DNA from: Lamellibrachia satsuma
Taxonomy: Eukaryota; Annelida; Polychaeta; Sabellida; Siboglinidae
Direction of reading: 5' to 3'
NCBI GenBank assembly: GCA_033239005.1
Contig: BSQZ01000030.1
Span: 5,032,501-5,096,500 of the forward strand
Length of the DNA: 64,000 nucleotides
Made by a program: the position numbers and the translations under genes. Position 1 is the first letter of the stretch. Every line of letters begins with the position of its first letter. The notes below the pieces were generated by a model that ran no database searches, was not told where the DNA came from, and saw only the letters and a program-made list of their open reading frames with translations. This document shows, one piece after another, positions 1-9,182 of this stretch.

Positions 1-290
1 GCCTTCTACGTAAATTTCGTGTCGAACACGACTTCTGCCGAAAAGTACATTTATCTTTATTCCGGCGTATCCCTGCTTCGAGATAGCACCATTTGGAGAT
101 TCCGATCGTGCTCTTCTGACGTTCTTCTTGTCACCAGAACATCATCCAGGTAGACTACTGTCATTGCCATTTTGGGATGTTTTGAAGCAACTCCTCATTT
201 CGCCTTGGAGTAAAATACGCCGTAAGCTTTTCCTTCGCTTGAGCGAAACTATCACCAGTGACATCCCCTGCCGCGGCACATAGTTCGAAC
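1..290 (-). mobile_element. Degenerate Ty3/Gypsy retrotransposon fragment (gag piece next to RT piece)
   Basis: The minus-strand frame at 141-152 encodes the YLDD reverse-transcriptase active-site motif followed by VLVTRRTSEEH, the typical Gypsy RT context. At about 190-270 another frame reads DSFAQAKEKLTAYFTPRRN, a Gypsy gag motif. A frame break separates the two. In an intact element gag and RT motifs are over a kilobase apart, so this is an internally deleted relic. It continues off the left edge. Confidence 0.7.
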
Positions 291-955
291 ACAGCTTCCC
301 GCTTCCATAGTTCGTACACTGCTTCCCGCTTCAATAGTTCGTACACTGCTTCCCGCTTCCATAGTTCGTACACTGCTTCCCGCTTCCATAGTTCGAACAC
401 TGCTTCCCGCGTCCATAGTTCGTACACTGCTTCCCGCTTCCATAGTTCGAACACTGCTTCCCGCTTCCATAGTTCGTACACTGCTTCCCGCTTCCATATT
501 TCGTACACTGCTTCCCGCTTCCATAGTTCGTACACTGCTTCCCGCTTCCATAGTTCGTACACTGCTTCCCGCTTCCATAGTTCGAACACTGCTTCCCGCT
601 TCCATAGTTCGAACACTGCTTCCCGCTTCCATAGTTCGAACACTGCTTCCCGCTTCCATAGTTCGAACACTGCTTCCCGCTTCCATAGTTCGAACACTGC
701 TTCCCGCTTCCATAGTTCGTACACTGCTTCCCGCTTTCATAGTTCGAACACTGCTTCCCGCTTCCATAGTTCTTACACTGCTTCCCGCTTCCATAGTTCT
801 TACACTGCTTCCCGCTTCCATAGTTCTTACACTGCTTCCCGCTTCCATAGTTCTTACACTGCTTCCCGCTTCCATAGTTCGAACACTGCTTCCCGCTTCC
901 ATAGTTCGAACACTGCTTCCCGCTTCCATAGTTCGAACACTGCTTCCCGCTTCCA
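279..955. repeat. 27-bp minisatellite, about 25 copies, seeded from Gypsy gag-like coding sequence
   Basis: Unit core CATAGTTCGTACACTGCTTC plus CCGCTTC. On the minus strand it reads ELWKREAVF, continuous with the KREAVFEL sequence just before the gag motif. Because 27 is a multiple of 3 and no stop occurs, several frames stay open for 180-250 codons; these are not genes. Confidence 0.9.
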
Positions 956-1457
956 TACGCACATCGTCTGTCAGGTCTTTAGCCACTGATTTTTTTCGAA
1001 TCGGCGCAGCCACCTTTCCCATCGCGCACCAGCGCTTCCACAGGCTCAGTCCTCGAGAACGGTTCTAAAGGCAAACCTTCCTGTTCCATCTCAACGTTTT
1101 ACACCGACTGTGCGTGACACAGACGCCGGGGGGAGGGGGGGGTACCCCCATACTGTACGGTTTTTGGCCATATTTCTCTCTCTGTCCGTAGAATTTTTTT
1201 TCTCTCTCTCTTTGTGCCCCAATTAAACCTGATAATTCTATCTTTCATCGAAGAGGAAATTTCGGAATGAAAACGAGCTTACCTTACACTTATAGATATT
1301 AGATAAATTGTTCAAAAATTCTGTCTTGGTGACCCTAGATTTCTTGAATTTTCTCTCTCTCCGTGGCACACCCCATCGCTTTGGTATGGCAGTACCCCCC
1401 CACCCCCCCACCTCCACCCCACCCCCCGGGCACAGACGACCGAATCCGATCCTCGTC
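956..1457. other. Low-complexity intergenic DNA
   Basis: Unique sequence with G-rich (about 1,128-1,142) and C-rich (about 1,396-1,430) runs and CT-rich tracts around 1,180-1,215. No gene or transposon motif recognised. Confidence 0.6.
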
Positions 1458-1662
1458 GCCAATATGTCGTGTTTCCTGATGGTCGTAGACCAACAAGTGC
1501 CAATATGTCGTGTTTCCTGATGGCCGTAGACCAACAGGTGCCAATATGTCGTGTTTCCTGATGGCCGTAGACCAACAGGTGCCAATATGTCGTGTTTCCT
1601 GATGGCCGTAGACCAACAGGTGCCAATATGTTGTGTTTCCTGATGGCCGTAGACCAACAGGT
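1458..1662. repeat. 41-bp minisatellite, 5 copies
   Basis: Unit begins GCCAATATGTCGTGTTTCCT and ends GACCAACAGGT, spaced exactly 41 bp. Minus-strand ORFs over it are repeat artefacts. Confidence 0.9.
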
Positions 1663-1966
1663 GCCACTTAAAAACAATGCCGTTTGCAAAACACACATCT
1701 TTATTCAGCGGGGCGGAAGTCAACAAAGAAATGCGGGGTTGCCGACGGACACACACGGCTTCACGTAGTGCAACCCAAAGCGGTCCTAGTAAGATAATTC
1801 GTATTGAGCATGTCACACGAACTAGACATTCACAAGTTACTGCGAGCAGCTTGCACATCTTGTTGAACAAGTCCTAAGCCCACTACATGGAATAACTGGC
1901 TCCACGAGGCTCATGGGATTCTCAGTTCCAGTTCTGGTACACGACTCTTCGGCTGGAGCTTCTCGT
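1663..1966. other. Unique intergenic DNA
   Basis: No recognisable coding or transposon motif. Short ORFs lack family features. Confidence 0.5.
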
Positions 1967-2026
1967 CATAACATACGTCATAACATACGTCGTAACATAC
2001 GTCATAACATACGTCATAACATACGT
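1967..2026. repeat. 12-bp tandem repeat, 5 copies
   Basis: Five units of CATAACATACGT, one reading CGTAACATACGT. Confidence 0.9.
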
Positions 2027-2200
2027 CAGGTCGCTGCGGGCGGCAAACGTTCCCCGTGGACTGCCTGACAAAGCTTACTCCGTGGTTCTTCAGCTTGAAT
2101 CACACCAACTACTGGATATGGGTACCAGTCCACATACGAGACATGGTCAGTCGGCCCACTGCCCACCAAGAGATGCTCAATTCAATGGTGTAACTTCGTT

Positions 2201-2274
2201 GTACGTGACGAGACGGGCGTTCTTATCCATGATCATTGTACGTGACGAGACGGGCGTTCTTATCCATGGTCATT
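2201..2274. repeat. 37-bp duplication
   Basis: Two copies of a unit starting GTACGTGACGAGACGGGCGT, spaced 37 bp. Confidence 0.85.
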
Positions 2275-2400
2275 GACAAGATTATTGGGCAAATCAATGC
2301 TGATGTGAAAAGTGAAAGTGGAGCTGTTGTCCTCGCCCAAACTCCCGATGCTCTCAGACGCTGTATGGTGGCTGGTATGGAACTGGTGTGGATGACTGCA

Positions 2401-2526
2401 GAATGTGAAACATCCACTGAGGGAAACAACGCGAGGATGACTCAAGAGACACGGCGCCACAGAGAGAATGTGAAACATCCATTGAGGGAAACAACGCGAG
2501 GATGACTCAAGAGACACGGCGCCACA
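2401..2526. repeat. 63-bp duplication leading into the 37-bp array
   Basis: Two copies beginning GAATGTGAAACATCCA and ending in the CGGCGCCACAGAGAG that starts the next array, spaced 63 bp. Confidence 0.8.
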
Positions 2527-3182
2527 GAGAGTTCCCAGGTGATCTGTTCTCTACGGCGCCACAGAGAGTTACCAGGTGATCTGTTCTCTACGGCGCCACA
2601 GAGAGTTCCCAGGTGATCTGTTCTCTACGGCGCCACAGAGAGTTCCCAGGTGATCTGTTCTCTACGGCGCCACAGAGAGAACCCACGTGATCTGTTCTCT
2701 ACGGCGCCACAGAGAGTTCCCAGGTGATCTGTTCTCTACGGCGCCACAGAGAGTTCCCAGGTGATCTGTTCTCCACGGCGCCACAGAGAGTTCCCAGGTG
2801 ATCTGTTCTCTACGGCGCCACAGAGAGTTCCCAGGTGATCTGTTCTCCACGGCGCCACAGAGAGTTCCCAGGTGATCTGTTCTCTACGGCGCCACAGAGA
2901 GTTCCCAGGTGATCTGTTCTCTACGGCGCCACAGAGAGTTCCCAGGTGATCTGTTCTCTACGGCGCCACAGAGAGTTCCCAGGTGATCTGTTCTCTACGG
3001 CGCCACAGAGAGTTCCCAGGTGATATGTTCTCTACGGCGCCACATAGAGTTCCCAGGTGATCTGTTCTCTACGGCGCCACAGAGAGTTCCCAGGTGATCT
3101 GTTCTCTACGGCGCCACAGAGAGTTCCCAGGTGATCTGTTCTCTACGGCGCCACAGAGAGTTCCCAGGTGATCTGTTCTCTA
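2515..3182. repeat. 37-bp minisatellite, about 18 copies
   Basis: Unit begins CGGCGCCACAGAGAGTTCCC and ends GTGATCTGTTCTCTA. Copies are nearly identical, with rare CTCCA, ATATG and CATAG variants. Confidence 0.92.
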
Positions 3183-3250
3183 CAAGTCAAAAGTCTTGTT
3201 GAAATTATGGAAGAAATGTGCAGCACGTCGACGGAGGAGAGCAATTACCT

Positions 3251-3331
3251 ATTGAGACTGGACCGACCCAGCAACGACCTATTGAGACTGGACCGACCCA
3301 GCAACGACCTATTGAGACTGGACCGACCCAG
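3251..3331. repeat. 30-bp tandem repeat, about 2.7 copies
   Basis: ATTGAGACTGGACCGACCCA at 3251, 3281 and 3311. Confidence 0.85.
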
Positions 3332-3364
3332 CTGCGGTATCTTCTGTTCGCGTTCTGCTACGTG

Positions 3365-4165
3365 TTTCTTACGTCACTTTGCGACTTAACATATACGTCA
3401 CGTGTCTCAAAATGCGGCATCACAAAATGACTCACTGTGACGTATCGTTGACGTCACAGTATTTTGCACGTCATTATGCCACGTTGCAATGCAATGTTCT
3501 GTTAAATATCCCTTGTGTAACCTGAACTACGTATATTTAATTTCACGACGTTACGTTCGGTAAGATTTTTCTGTTAAAAATCACTATGCTAGATGTAGTT
3601 TGAACATAATATAACAGTGATATGACATGTAAATATGCAACAGAAAGTTACACCACGCGTAACATCCTTACGCGAAGAACGTAATATAACAGTGATATGA
3701 CATGTAAATATGCAACAGAAAGTTACACCACGCGTAATATCCTTACGCGAAGAACGTAATATAACAGTGATATGACATGCAAATATGCAACAGAAAGTTA
3801 CACCACGCGTAACATCCTTACGCGAAGAACGTAATATAACAGTGATATGACATGTAAATATGCAACAGAAAGTTACACCACGCGTAACATCCTTACGCGA
3901 AATACAAGTAGGCTACATAAATAAAAGTGTTACATTGCAATGTGGCATAGTGGCGTAAAAACACGTAACGGAACGTAGCATTGCGACGTGTCACGTGTCA
4001 AATACGTCGTAGAATGTCTCATTGTTACGTTACTTTATGACGTGACAAATACGTAATTGGACGTCGCATTGCGACGCATTATTGTGACATATATGAAATA
4101 TACAAAGCATATGACGTATCTGCTATGTATATGTGACGTCACATTCTTAGCAGCGTAAGTACTTG
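3365..4165. mobile_element. Possible palindromic non-autonomous DNA element (MITE-like), ACGT-rich
   Basis: Both arms are rich in ACGT and TGACGT. A block near 3,477-3,495 (TATGCCACGTTGCAATG) recurs in inverted orientation near 3,929-3,946 with one mismatch. Perfect TGACGTCA palindromes lie at 3449-3456 and 4134-4141. The 75-bp repeats sit between the arms. No transposase. Boundaries and target duplication were not resolved. Confidence 0.4.
3602..3901. repeat. 75-bp tandem repeat, 4 copies
   Basis: Units start at 3602, 3677, 3752 and 3827 with GAAC[AG]TAATATAACAG and end TCCTTACGCGAA. Confidence 0.93.
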
Positions 4166-4493
4166 ATCACAAAAGATATGAGATTATCAGTCCAGACAAG
4201 AGTCTCACTGCTGCTGCCATTTTTGTTTTCGTTGAAAAATATATCGAGCAAATTAAAGAACAATTTCTTCCCATCATCAAATGCCTGACCGAATCACTAA
4301 CACGCCAATACTTACATACATTGCATCCTACACAAACTCACAGCATGACATCCAGTGTAGAAAAGCCCAGGCATCGGCAGCAATTCACGCCCTTGACAAA
4401 GTTTGGAGAACACCCACCTTCAAACTCACCAAACTGAAGGTTTTCACCGATCCTGATAGATACGATCCATGGTCGCTAACACACACTATAGAA

Positions 4494-5039
4494 AATGCAC
4501 CGTGTGACACCTACACCAGAATGCACCGTGTGACACCTACACCAGAATGCACCGTGTGGCACCTACACCAGAATGCACCGTGTGACACCTACACCAGAAT
4601 GCACAGTGTGACACCTACACCAGAATGCACCGTGTGACACCTACACCAGAATGCACCGTGTGACACCTACACCAGAATGCACCGTGTGACACCTACACCA
4701 GAATGCACCGTGTGGCACCTACACCAGAATGCACCGTGTGACACCTACACCAGAATGCACCGTGTGACACCTACACCAGAATGCACCGTGTGGCACCTAC
4801 ACCAGAATGCACCGTGTGACACCTACACCAGAATGCACCGTGTGACACCTACACCAGAATGCACCGTGTGACACCTACACCAGAATGCACCGTGTGACAC
4901 CTACACCAGAATGCACCGTGTGACACCTACACCAGAATGCACCGTGTGACACCTACACCAGAATGCACCGTGTGGCACCTACACCAGAATGCACCGTGTG
5001 ACACCTACACCAGAATGCACCGTGTGACACCTACACCAG
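4494..5039. repeat. 26-bp minisatellite, 21 copies, seeded inside retrotransposon RT coding sequence
   Basis: Unit AATGCACCGTGTGACACCTA plus CACCAG; 546 bp is exactly 21 units. It encodes variants of APCDTYTRM, and the single-copy codons DTYTRM follow in the retrotransposon, showing the origin of the unit. Confidence 0.93.
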
Positions 5040-5097
5040 ATGCTGCGGAAAACCTTAAACGTGTCGTGGCGCAATCACATGACCGACCAAGAACTGT

Positions 5098-5208
5098 ACG
5101 GATCCCTCCCACGGATCACCACCGTCGTGGGATCCTCCCACGGATCACCACCGTCGTGGGATCCCCCACGGATCACCACCGTCGTGGGATCCCTGCCACT
5201 GATCACCA
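5098..5208. repeat. 28-30-bp repeat, about 4 copies, in RTE C-terminal codons
   Basis: Repeats of CACGGATCACCACCGTCGTG separated by GGATCC-containing linkers, duplicating the LPRITTVV codons of the element. Confidence 0.8.
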
Positions 5209-5429
5209 CATTCGTGAAACAACGGCGTCTTCGTCTGGCAGGTCATGTGATACATCGGCAAAGAGAACAACAACAACTACAACAACACTGCAAAACATCC
5301 CAGAGAAAGACACGAAACTGAGCGGGACACATTTATTAAGTGTGATGAAGAACCGAAACCACTGGAATCATGACGTCATCACATTGGGTGAATGACATAA
5401 GTAAATCAGTAAGCTGTCACTTTAAAATG

Positions 5430-6165
5430 GCCAGTTAACGTAGAACGGACGAATGGCGAGTAGCGTCATTGGCTCGCGAAGATCGATGGTCAGATCTGAT
5501 CGAGTTTAGTTTTAGTTTTGGTTCAACTTCACTCTCACTTTCACCTTCACTCTCACCTTCATCCCTTGACTGGGATAGTCGTGGGATGCCATTCACATAC
5601 AGTTCTCGCCAGCGTTGTCTGTCCTCTGTTGTGCGTAGCAGTGTCTTGTATGTTATCTAGCAAGTTTTTTCTCAGGCGGCCGCGTCCTCTCTTGCCCTCC
5701 AGGGGGCCTTAAAAATTGCAGGATAGTTTTTGTAACGGCGTTGTATCGAGTGTTGTGGTTAAACCAGGAGAGCTTGCGTCGTTTCACTGTTGCCAACAGT
5801 TAAGGGCTCTTGCTTTCCACCAAGGGAGTCCATTTGTGGTCTCACATATTCATTTGTCTTGTGTTCGGTCTACGAAATACGGAGGAGTCTTTCTGTCTCA
5901 GTTGTCAGAGTCCAGTCCCGCATCCGTAGACGAGGCTGGATACAGCGAGTGCTCTGTAGAGTCTAAGCTTGGTTTGATGTTTCCGCTCTTCCAGATGATG
6001 TTAAGTCTTGACATACCAGACATGGCCACTGCAATCCTTATTTTGATTTCCTTAGTTGAGGTGCCATCTTTGCTTAAGGTGTACCCAAGATATTTGAAGT
6101 GGTGCTTAGTAGTACCTTATAGCTTTTCAATCCTCACAAATATCCACCCATGGTCTACATCTCCA
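5430..6165 (-). mobile_element. Non-LTR retrotransposon, 3' half of RT ORF (left part of an interrupted copy)
   Basis: On the minus strand, starting near 6,165, frames read FKYLGYTLSKDGTSTKEIKI, IRIAVAMSGMSRLNIIWKS, then TEHKTNEYVRPQ-like and KRGRGRLRKN segments and a C-terminal RQRWRELYVNG. These are consecutive landmarks of the thumb and C-terminal region of an invertebrate non-LTR RT. Several frameshifts and stops. Its 5' half lies at 10,075-10,690 on the same strand with the capsid module between. Confidence 0.8.
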
Positions 6166-6244
6166 TCCGGTTGCGCGCGCAGCCCCCTAGCGGTTATTAA
6201 TCGAAGATAGCGCCATCTAGCGACTGACACGCACGCGTACATGC

Positions 6245-6410
6245 GCGCGTGCGTGGTCTTCTGGGTAACACGTGCGCTCTTTAGCGACTGCGATTGAATG
6301 GCGGACTGACGGGTGGGGAGATCTTCCGGGTAACAGGTGCGCTCTCTAGCGACTGCGACTGAATGGCGGGCTGACGGGCGGGTTGGCGGACTGACGGGCG
6401 GGGACACCTA
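6245..6410. repeat. About 66-bp duplication at the left side of the capsid module
   Basis: Two GC-rich near-copies with shared core TAGCGACTGCGA followed by TGAATGGCGG and CTGACGGG; a third partial core (TAGCGACTG) occurs near 6,216. It lies between the retrotransposon remnant and the viral genes and may be the edge of the insert, but no matching inverted copy was seen at the right side near 10,020-10,085. Confidence 0.6.
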
Positions 6411-6470
6411 ACGGACTTATGGTTATTGACCTAGTAAGGAGACGAACAAAAGCGTACGGTGCACACGTAT

Positions 6471-6476
6471 TTTATT
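6471..6476 (-). terminator. Possible polyadenylation signal for the capsid gene block
   Basis: AATAAA on the minus strand about 165 nt beyond the protease stop codon. No other candidate lies between. It fits a shared 3' end for the minus-strand genes, but the hexamer is common by chance. Confidence 0.35.
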
Positions 6477-6640
6477 GAATAAAACAAAGCGATAGCAATA
6501 CAAGCGATGCGATCGTAACGACGACAGTACAAGCGTGTTCGAATGAATACAACGGGTATGATGACGATGAGTTGACTTGCGGATGTCGACCATCGCGCCA
6601 GAGGTCGCGAACTTACGGGTGTCTCCACCTCGCCAGAGGT

Positions 6641-7120
6641 TCAGTACGATGTGCGATAGTACGGTATACCCTTTTTTAGTAGGTTAATCCAATCGAACAC
6701 GCGACAATCGTTAGCGACCAGATCGGTCCGGAACGCGTTTACGAAAGTTCTCATAGGAGAACCGTTACATCGAAACATTATATAAGTTACACAATATTGT
6801 CCGCAAACGTTAGACAGTGGACTCTGAAGTCTCTTGCTATTATGAGTCCACTCGAAACAGTGTTTGTTCAAGAAGGCACTGAACGCAGCGTGAAGGGGTG
6901 GTAGACCGTACGAACAGAAGTATTCGCCGCGTCCGTCGGAGGACAGGTACAGCGCTATCCAATGTTCGCCCGGTTCGTCGCCGTCGTCGGTGTTGCACAC
7001 GAAGGCAATCGGCAAAGCGTCTATTGTTTTAGGCAGTCCGTCTTTGGGTACAATGCCGCCAAAGATGGACGCGGTGTTCGAATCCATCGCCAGTAGACGA
7101 GCGATCTGCAGGGTGTCCAT
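6641..7120 (-). CDS. Adenain-like cysteine protease (maturation protease) of the adintovirus/Polinton module
   Basis: An intact 159-residue ORF directly after the capsid gene. Motifs in order: GEHWIALYL with candidate catalytic His53; EYFCSYGLPP; RLQSPLSN with oxyanion-hole Gln99; NVCGQYC with nucleophile Cys106. This matches the His-acid-Gln-Cys order of adenovirus protease and its Polinton relatives, which cleave capsid precursors during maturation. The residue in EYFCSYG where the family normally has the third catalytic acid (Asp/Glu) is Cys69. A full codon differs, so this is not a single-base slip from Asp. Activity may be impaired. The ORF ends normally. Confidence 0.85.
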   Translation of the reverse strand: MDTLQIARLLAMDSNTASIFGGIVPKDGLPKTIDALPIAFVCNTDDGDEPGEHWIALYLSSDGRGEYFCSYGLPPLHAAFSAFLNKHCFEWTHNSKRLQSPLSNVCGQYCVTYIMFRCNGSPMRTFVNAFRTDLVANDCRVFDWINLLKKGIPYYRTSY

Positions 7121-7121
7121 C

Positions 7122-8438
7122 TCAGTAGTCGTAGATGACGTTGCGATTCTTGTCGATTTCCAGCACGGATTCGAATTCGGCGTAGGCGACGACGTTCACG
7201 GTAGTGCGAAGCGCTTCTCGGAAATGAAATTCGATGCGCAGGTTGCCTTTTTGCACCAGATTGAAGCAGGGACCATAGCACTGGTCGGGGGTCAGATCGA
7301 AACAGAAGAAGGTGTAGCCATCTCGGTAGTCGTCGCGAGTCAGACCGTTCCCTTCGTCCTGCCAGATCTTGTCGGTCGAGGTGAACAGGCTCGTGTAGCT
7401 CCTGACGAAGAGGTTGTCTTCGAAGTTGGGCTGGAAGGGTTTGGCGGGTATCTGACGTCCGTCCACGTACACCGAGTGGAAGCCTATGGCGTTGTTCTTG
7501 GCATGAAACGGGTTTTTATCGTACGCTCCGTTGTAGGCGTCGTTGTCGATGCAGCACAGTACGAGACGTTTCGGCAGCGTGTTGAGGAACAGGTTCTCGT
7601 GCGTGTGCGATCGAGCCCCCGCGGGAATGGAGTACACCTTGACGTTGACGGGTCGTAACGGATACTTGACCGTACTCTTCTCGAGCGCTTTGACGTGAGC
7701 CAATTGCACGGCTGGGTTGAGGGTGGCCTTCTTGACGAACAAGATTGCATTGACGATCGTTATTTTGTAATCGGGGGCTGCTCCTCCGGCCACCAACGCA
7801 AACGACGGCTTACTACGCACCAGTCGTATCTTGACGTCGACTCCGTTGATTAGGAATTTATCCTGCAGAAACATATCCACGTGGAGACGACCCATCATGT
7901 CGACCACGCGACTGCCTGTTATGTACTCTCGTCGAGTCACGAACCCGGGGTTGGGATCGGGTCCATCTGCCAGCTCGACGGCGCTCATGCGACTAGCCTT
8001 GTCCTTGTACCACAGCTGATTCGTCAGCTGCGTCGACTTGGCACCGACTCCGTAAGTCAACAGCGTTTCGATGTAGGCCCTATATGGGTACGTGTTGGTC
8101 GACTGGGTCACGAGCGTGCCGTTCAGGGTGACGTCGACCTGACTATACAACGAATGCAGCCAGTTGTTCACAGGTCCTACGGGTGCAGCCGCGTCGAGAT
8201 CGGCTCCGTTGGGTTGCGTCATCTTCACCTGCACGTGTAGCATCGTGTTAGCGAGATCTATGTAATCGTCGCCCGAACCGGGGATGAAGAATTCTATCGG
8301 TCCTCCAGAGTCCAGAGATGCCGTGGGTTGATGTTCCACCACGTGACTGGCGATGATGCAGTTCTGAGTGGGAGGTACGGTAAAGAGATCCAGCTCGCTC
8401 TTGACCCCCTCGCACGACTGTCTATGCACGAATGCCAT
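7122..8438 (-). CDS. Double-jelly-roll major capsid protein, adintovirus/Polinton type (F54H12.2-like)
   Basis: An intact 438-residue ORF. The N-terminus (DLFTVPPTQNCIIASHVVEH), the GPIEFFIPGSGDDYIDLANT segment at about residues 45-64 and the following NNWLHSLYSQVDVTLNG-like stretch are typical of proteins annotated in invertebrates as 'F54H12.2-like', recognised as Polinton/adintovirus hexon-like major capsid proteins. It would form the pseudo-hexameric capsomers of an icosahedral shell. The TGA stop is one base from the protease ATG, so both probably share a transcript. Full length and no frameshift argue for a recent insertion or continuing constraint. Confidence 0.85.
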   Translation of the reverse strand: MAFVHRQSCEGVKSELDLFTVPPTQNCIIASHVVEHQPTASLDSGGPIEFFIPGSGDDYIDLANTMLHVQVKMTQPNGADLDAAAPVGPVNNWLHSLYSQVDVTLNGTLVTQSTNTYPYRAYIETLLTYGVGAKSTQLTNQLWYKDKASRMSAVELADGPDPNPGFVTRREYITGSRVVDMMGRLHVDMFLQDKFLINGVDVKIRLVRSKPSFALVAGGAAPDYKITIVNAILFVKKATLNPAVQLAHVKALEKSTVKYPLRPVNVKVYSIPAGARSHTHENLFLNTLPKRLVLCCIDNDAYNGAYDKNPFHAKNNAIGFHSVYVDGRQIPAKPFQPNFEDNLFVRSYTSLFTSTDKIWQDEGNGLTRDDYRDGYTFFCFDLTPDQCYGPCFNLVQKGNLRIEFHFREALRTTVNVVAYAEFESVLEIDKNRNVIYDY

Positions 8439-8439
8439 T

Positions 8440-8655
8440 GTTGATCTCTCGTTTCTTGAACGTCCGTCTTTCGCGTCGTCTCTTTACTACAGTGATTGTC
8501 GTCTTCGCGGACGGTCGTTTTATACCCTTACCTAAAGTCACGGTGTTTACGTCGCGGCGCAACAGAATGTCCAATCCACAACCTCGCCGGTATTGCGCAC
8601 CGACGAAGTCGGGCAGCGCATCGCCGACCTGGCGCGCGTAAGAATCGTAATTCGG
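8440..8655 (-). pseudogene. Decayed, internally deleted second copy of the pX-like gene
   Basis: Both ends of the intact pX-like gene are recognisable here: sequence like its first 30 codons joined directly to sequence like its last 35 or so, with the middle (roughly half the gene) missing. The position equivalent to the start codon is not ATG, and a stop lies a few codons upstream in that frame, so no initiation is visible. It sits in the gap between the intact copy and the major capsid gene. A tandem duplication followed by internal deletion explains it. A TATAAAA at 8518-8524 (minus strand) falls inside it. Confidence 0.7.
8518..8524 (-). promoter_or_regulatory. Possible TATA box upstream of the major capsid gene
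   Basis: TATAAAA on the minus strand, about 80 nt before the capsid ATG, inside the decayed pX copy. The equivalent codons in the intact pX gene also read TATAAAG, so it may only be a coding relic. Confidence 0.25.
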
Positions 8656-8803
8656 CGGGAAGTCCGTAAGTCATCGGTGCGTCCGTGTGGGTGGTCTCGT
8701 GTCTATACACGATCGTATACGGTGTGTTCATGTAGGAGATCGGATAGTTATACACGAGCGTCGTGTTCGTGTAGGAGATCGCATAGTTATACACGAGCGT
8801 CAT
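8528..8803 (-). other. Short ORF over a 39-bp duplication at the pX gene end (doubtful gene)
   Basis: A 91-residue ORF starting inside the end of the intact pX-like gene. Its first part is two near-copies of a 39-bp unit (about 8724-8801; TLVYNYAISYTNT-like) derived from the pX 3' end, and the rest is an out-of-frame reading of the decayed pX copy. Composition and origin argue that it is not a real gene. Confidence 0.5.
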
Positions 8804-9182
8804 TGTCGAATATGTCGATCTCTCGTTTCTTGGATGTCCGTTTCTTGCGTCGATACTTTACTGCACTGATTCTCGCCTTCGCAGTCGGTCTCTTTATACG
8901 TTTACCAGGGGGAGGTCGAAGTCCCGTCAACAAGGCATCGGTGACGCGTCGCTTGGCAGCCGTTTTTATGTTCTGGCCCGATAAGACATCGCCGGCTATA
9001 CGAACGCCGGTCTTCAATGCTCCCCTACCCAAAGCCACGGCACCTCTCTTGATGAGCGGCATGGCGCTGCGCAACAGACCGCTGAACAGACTGCCCAGTC
9101 CGTGACCTCGTTGGTATTGCGCACCGGCGAAGTAGGGCAGCGCACCGCCGGCCTGACGCGCGTAATAATCGTTGTAGTTCAT
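8787..9182 (-). CDS. pX/pVI-like basic virion core protein
   Basis: A 131-residue, strongly basic protein. The N-terminal part (YFAGAQYQRGHGLGSLFSGL) and the following glycine/alanine-rich amphipathic stretch, about residues 30-70, match the layout of adenovirus/adintovirus core proteins of the pX or pVI type, which bind viral DNA or disrupt membranes on entry. The C-terminus is a lysine/arginine tract (about 90-122), presumably nuclear-targeting and DNA-binding. It starts inside the stop of the gene before it (4-bp ATGA overlap) and is followed by a decayed second copy of itself. Family assignment is by layout and context. Confidence 0.6.
   Translation of the reverse strand: MNYNDYYARQAGGALPYFAGAQYQRGHGLGSLFSGLLRSAMPLIKRGAVALGRGALKTGVRIAGDVLSGQNIKTAAKRRVTDALLTGLRPPPGKRIKRPTAKARISAVKYRRKKRTSKKREIDIFDNDARV

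Larger units (their letters stand above)
4255..5400 (+). mobile_element. RTE-like non-LTR retrotransposon 3' fragment, split by a 26-bp array
   Basis: Upstream of the array the frame reads TNSQHDIQCRKAQASAAIHA and ALDKVWRTPTFKL, the thumb region after the RT core. Downstream it resumes RMLRKTLNVSW, QELYGSLPRITTVV and RLRLAGHVI, the usual C-terminus of this family, then in another frame EKDTKLSGTHLLSVMK. The array sits exactly where the family reads YTRMLRK. A second short expansion affects the LPRITTVVG codons. Frames are broken and the 5' part is missing, so the copy is dead. Confidence 0.8.

Noticed and set aside
1677..2505. Short plus-strand ORFs (64-89 codons)
   Set aside because: No family motif and partly made of local duplications; not supportable as genes.
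6990..7658. Plus-strand ORF of 222 codons opposite the capsid and protease genes
   Set aside because: Shadow of the minus-strand viral genes, with no recognisable family.
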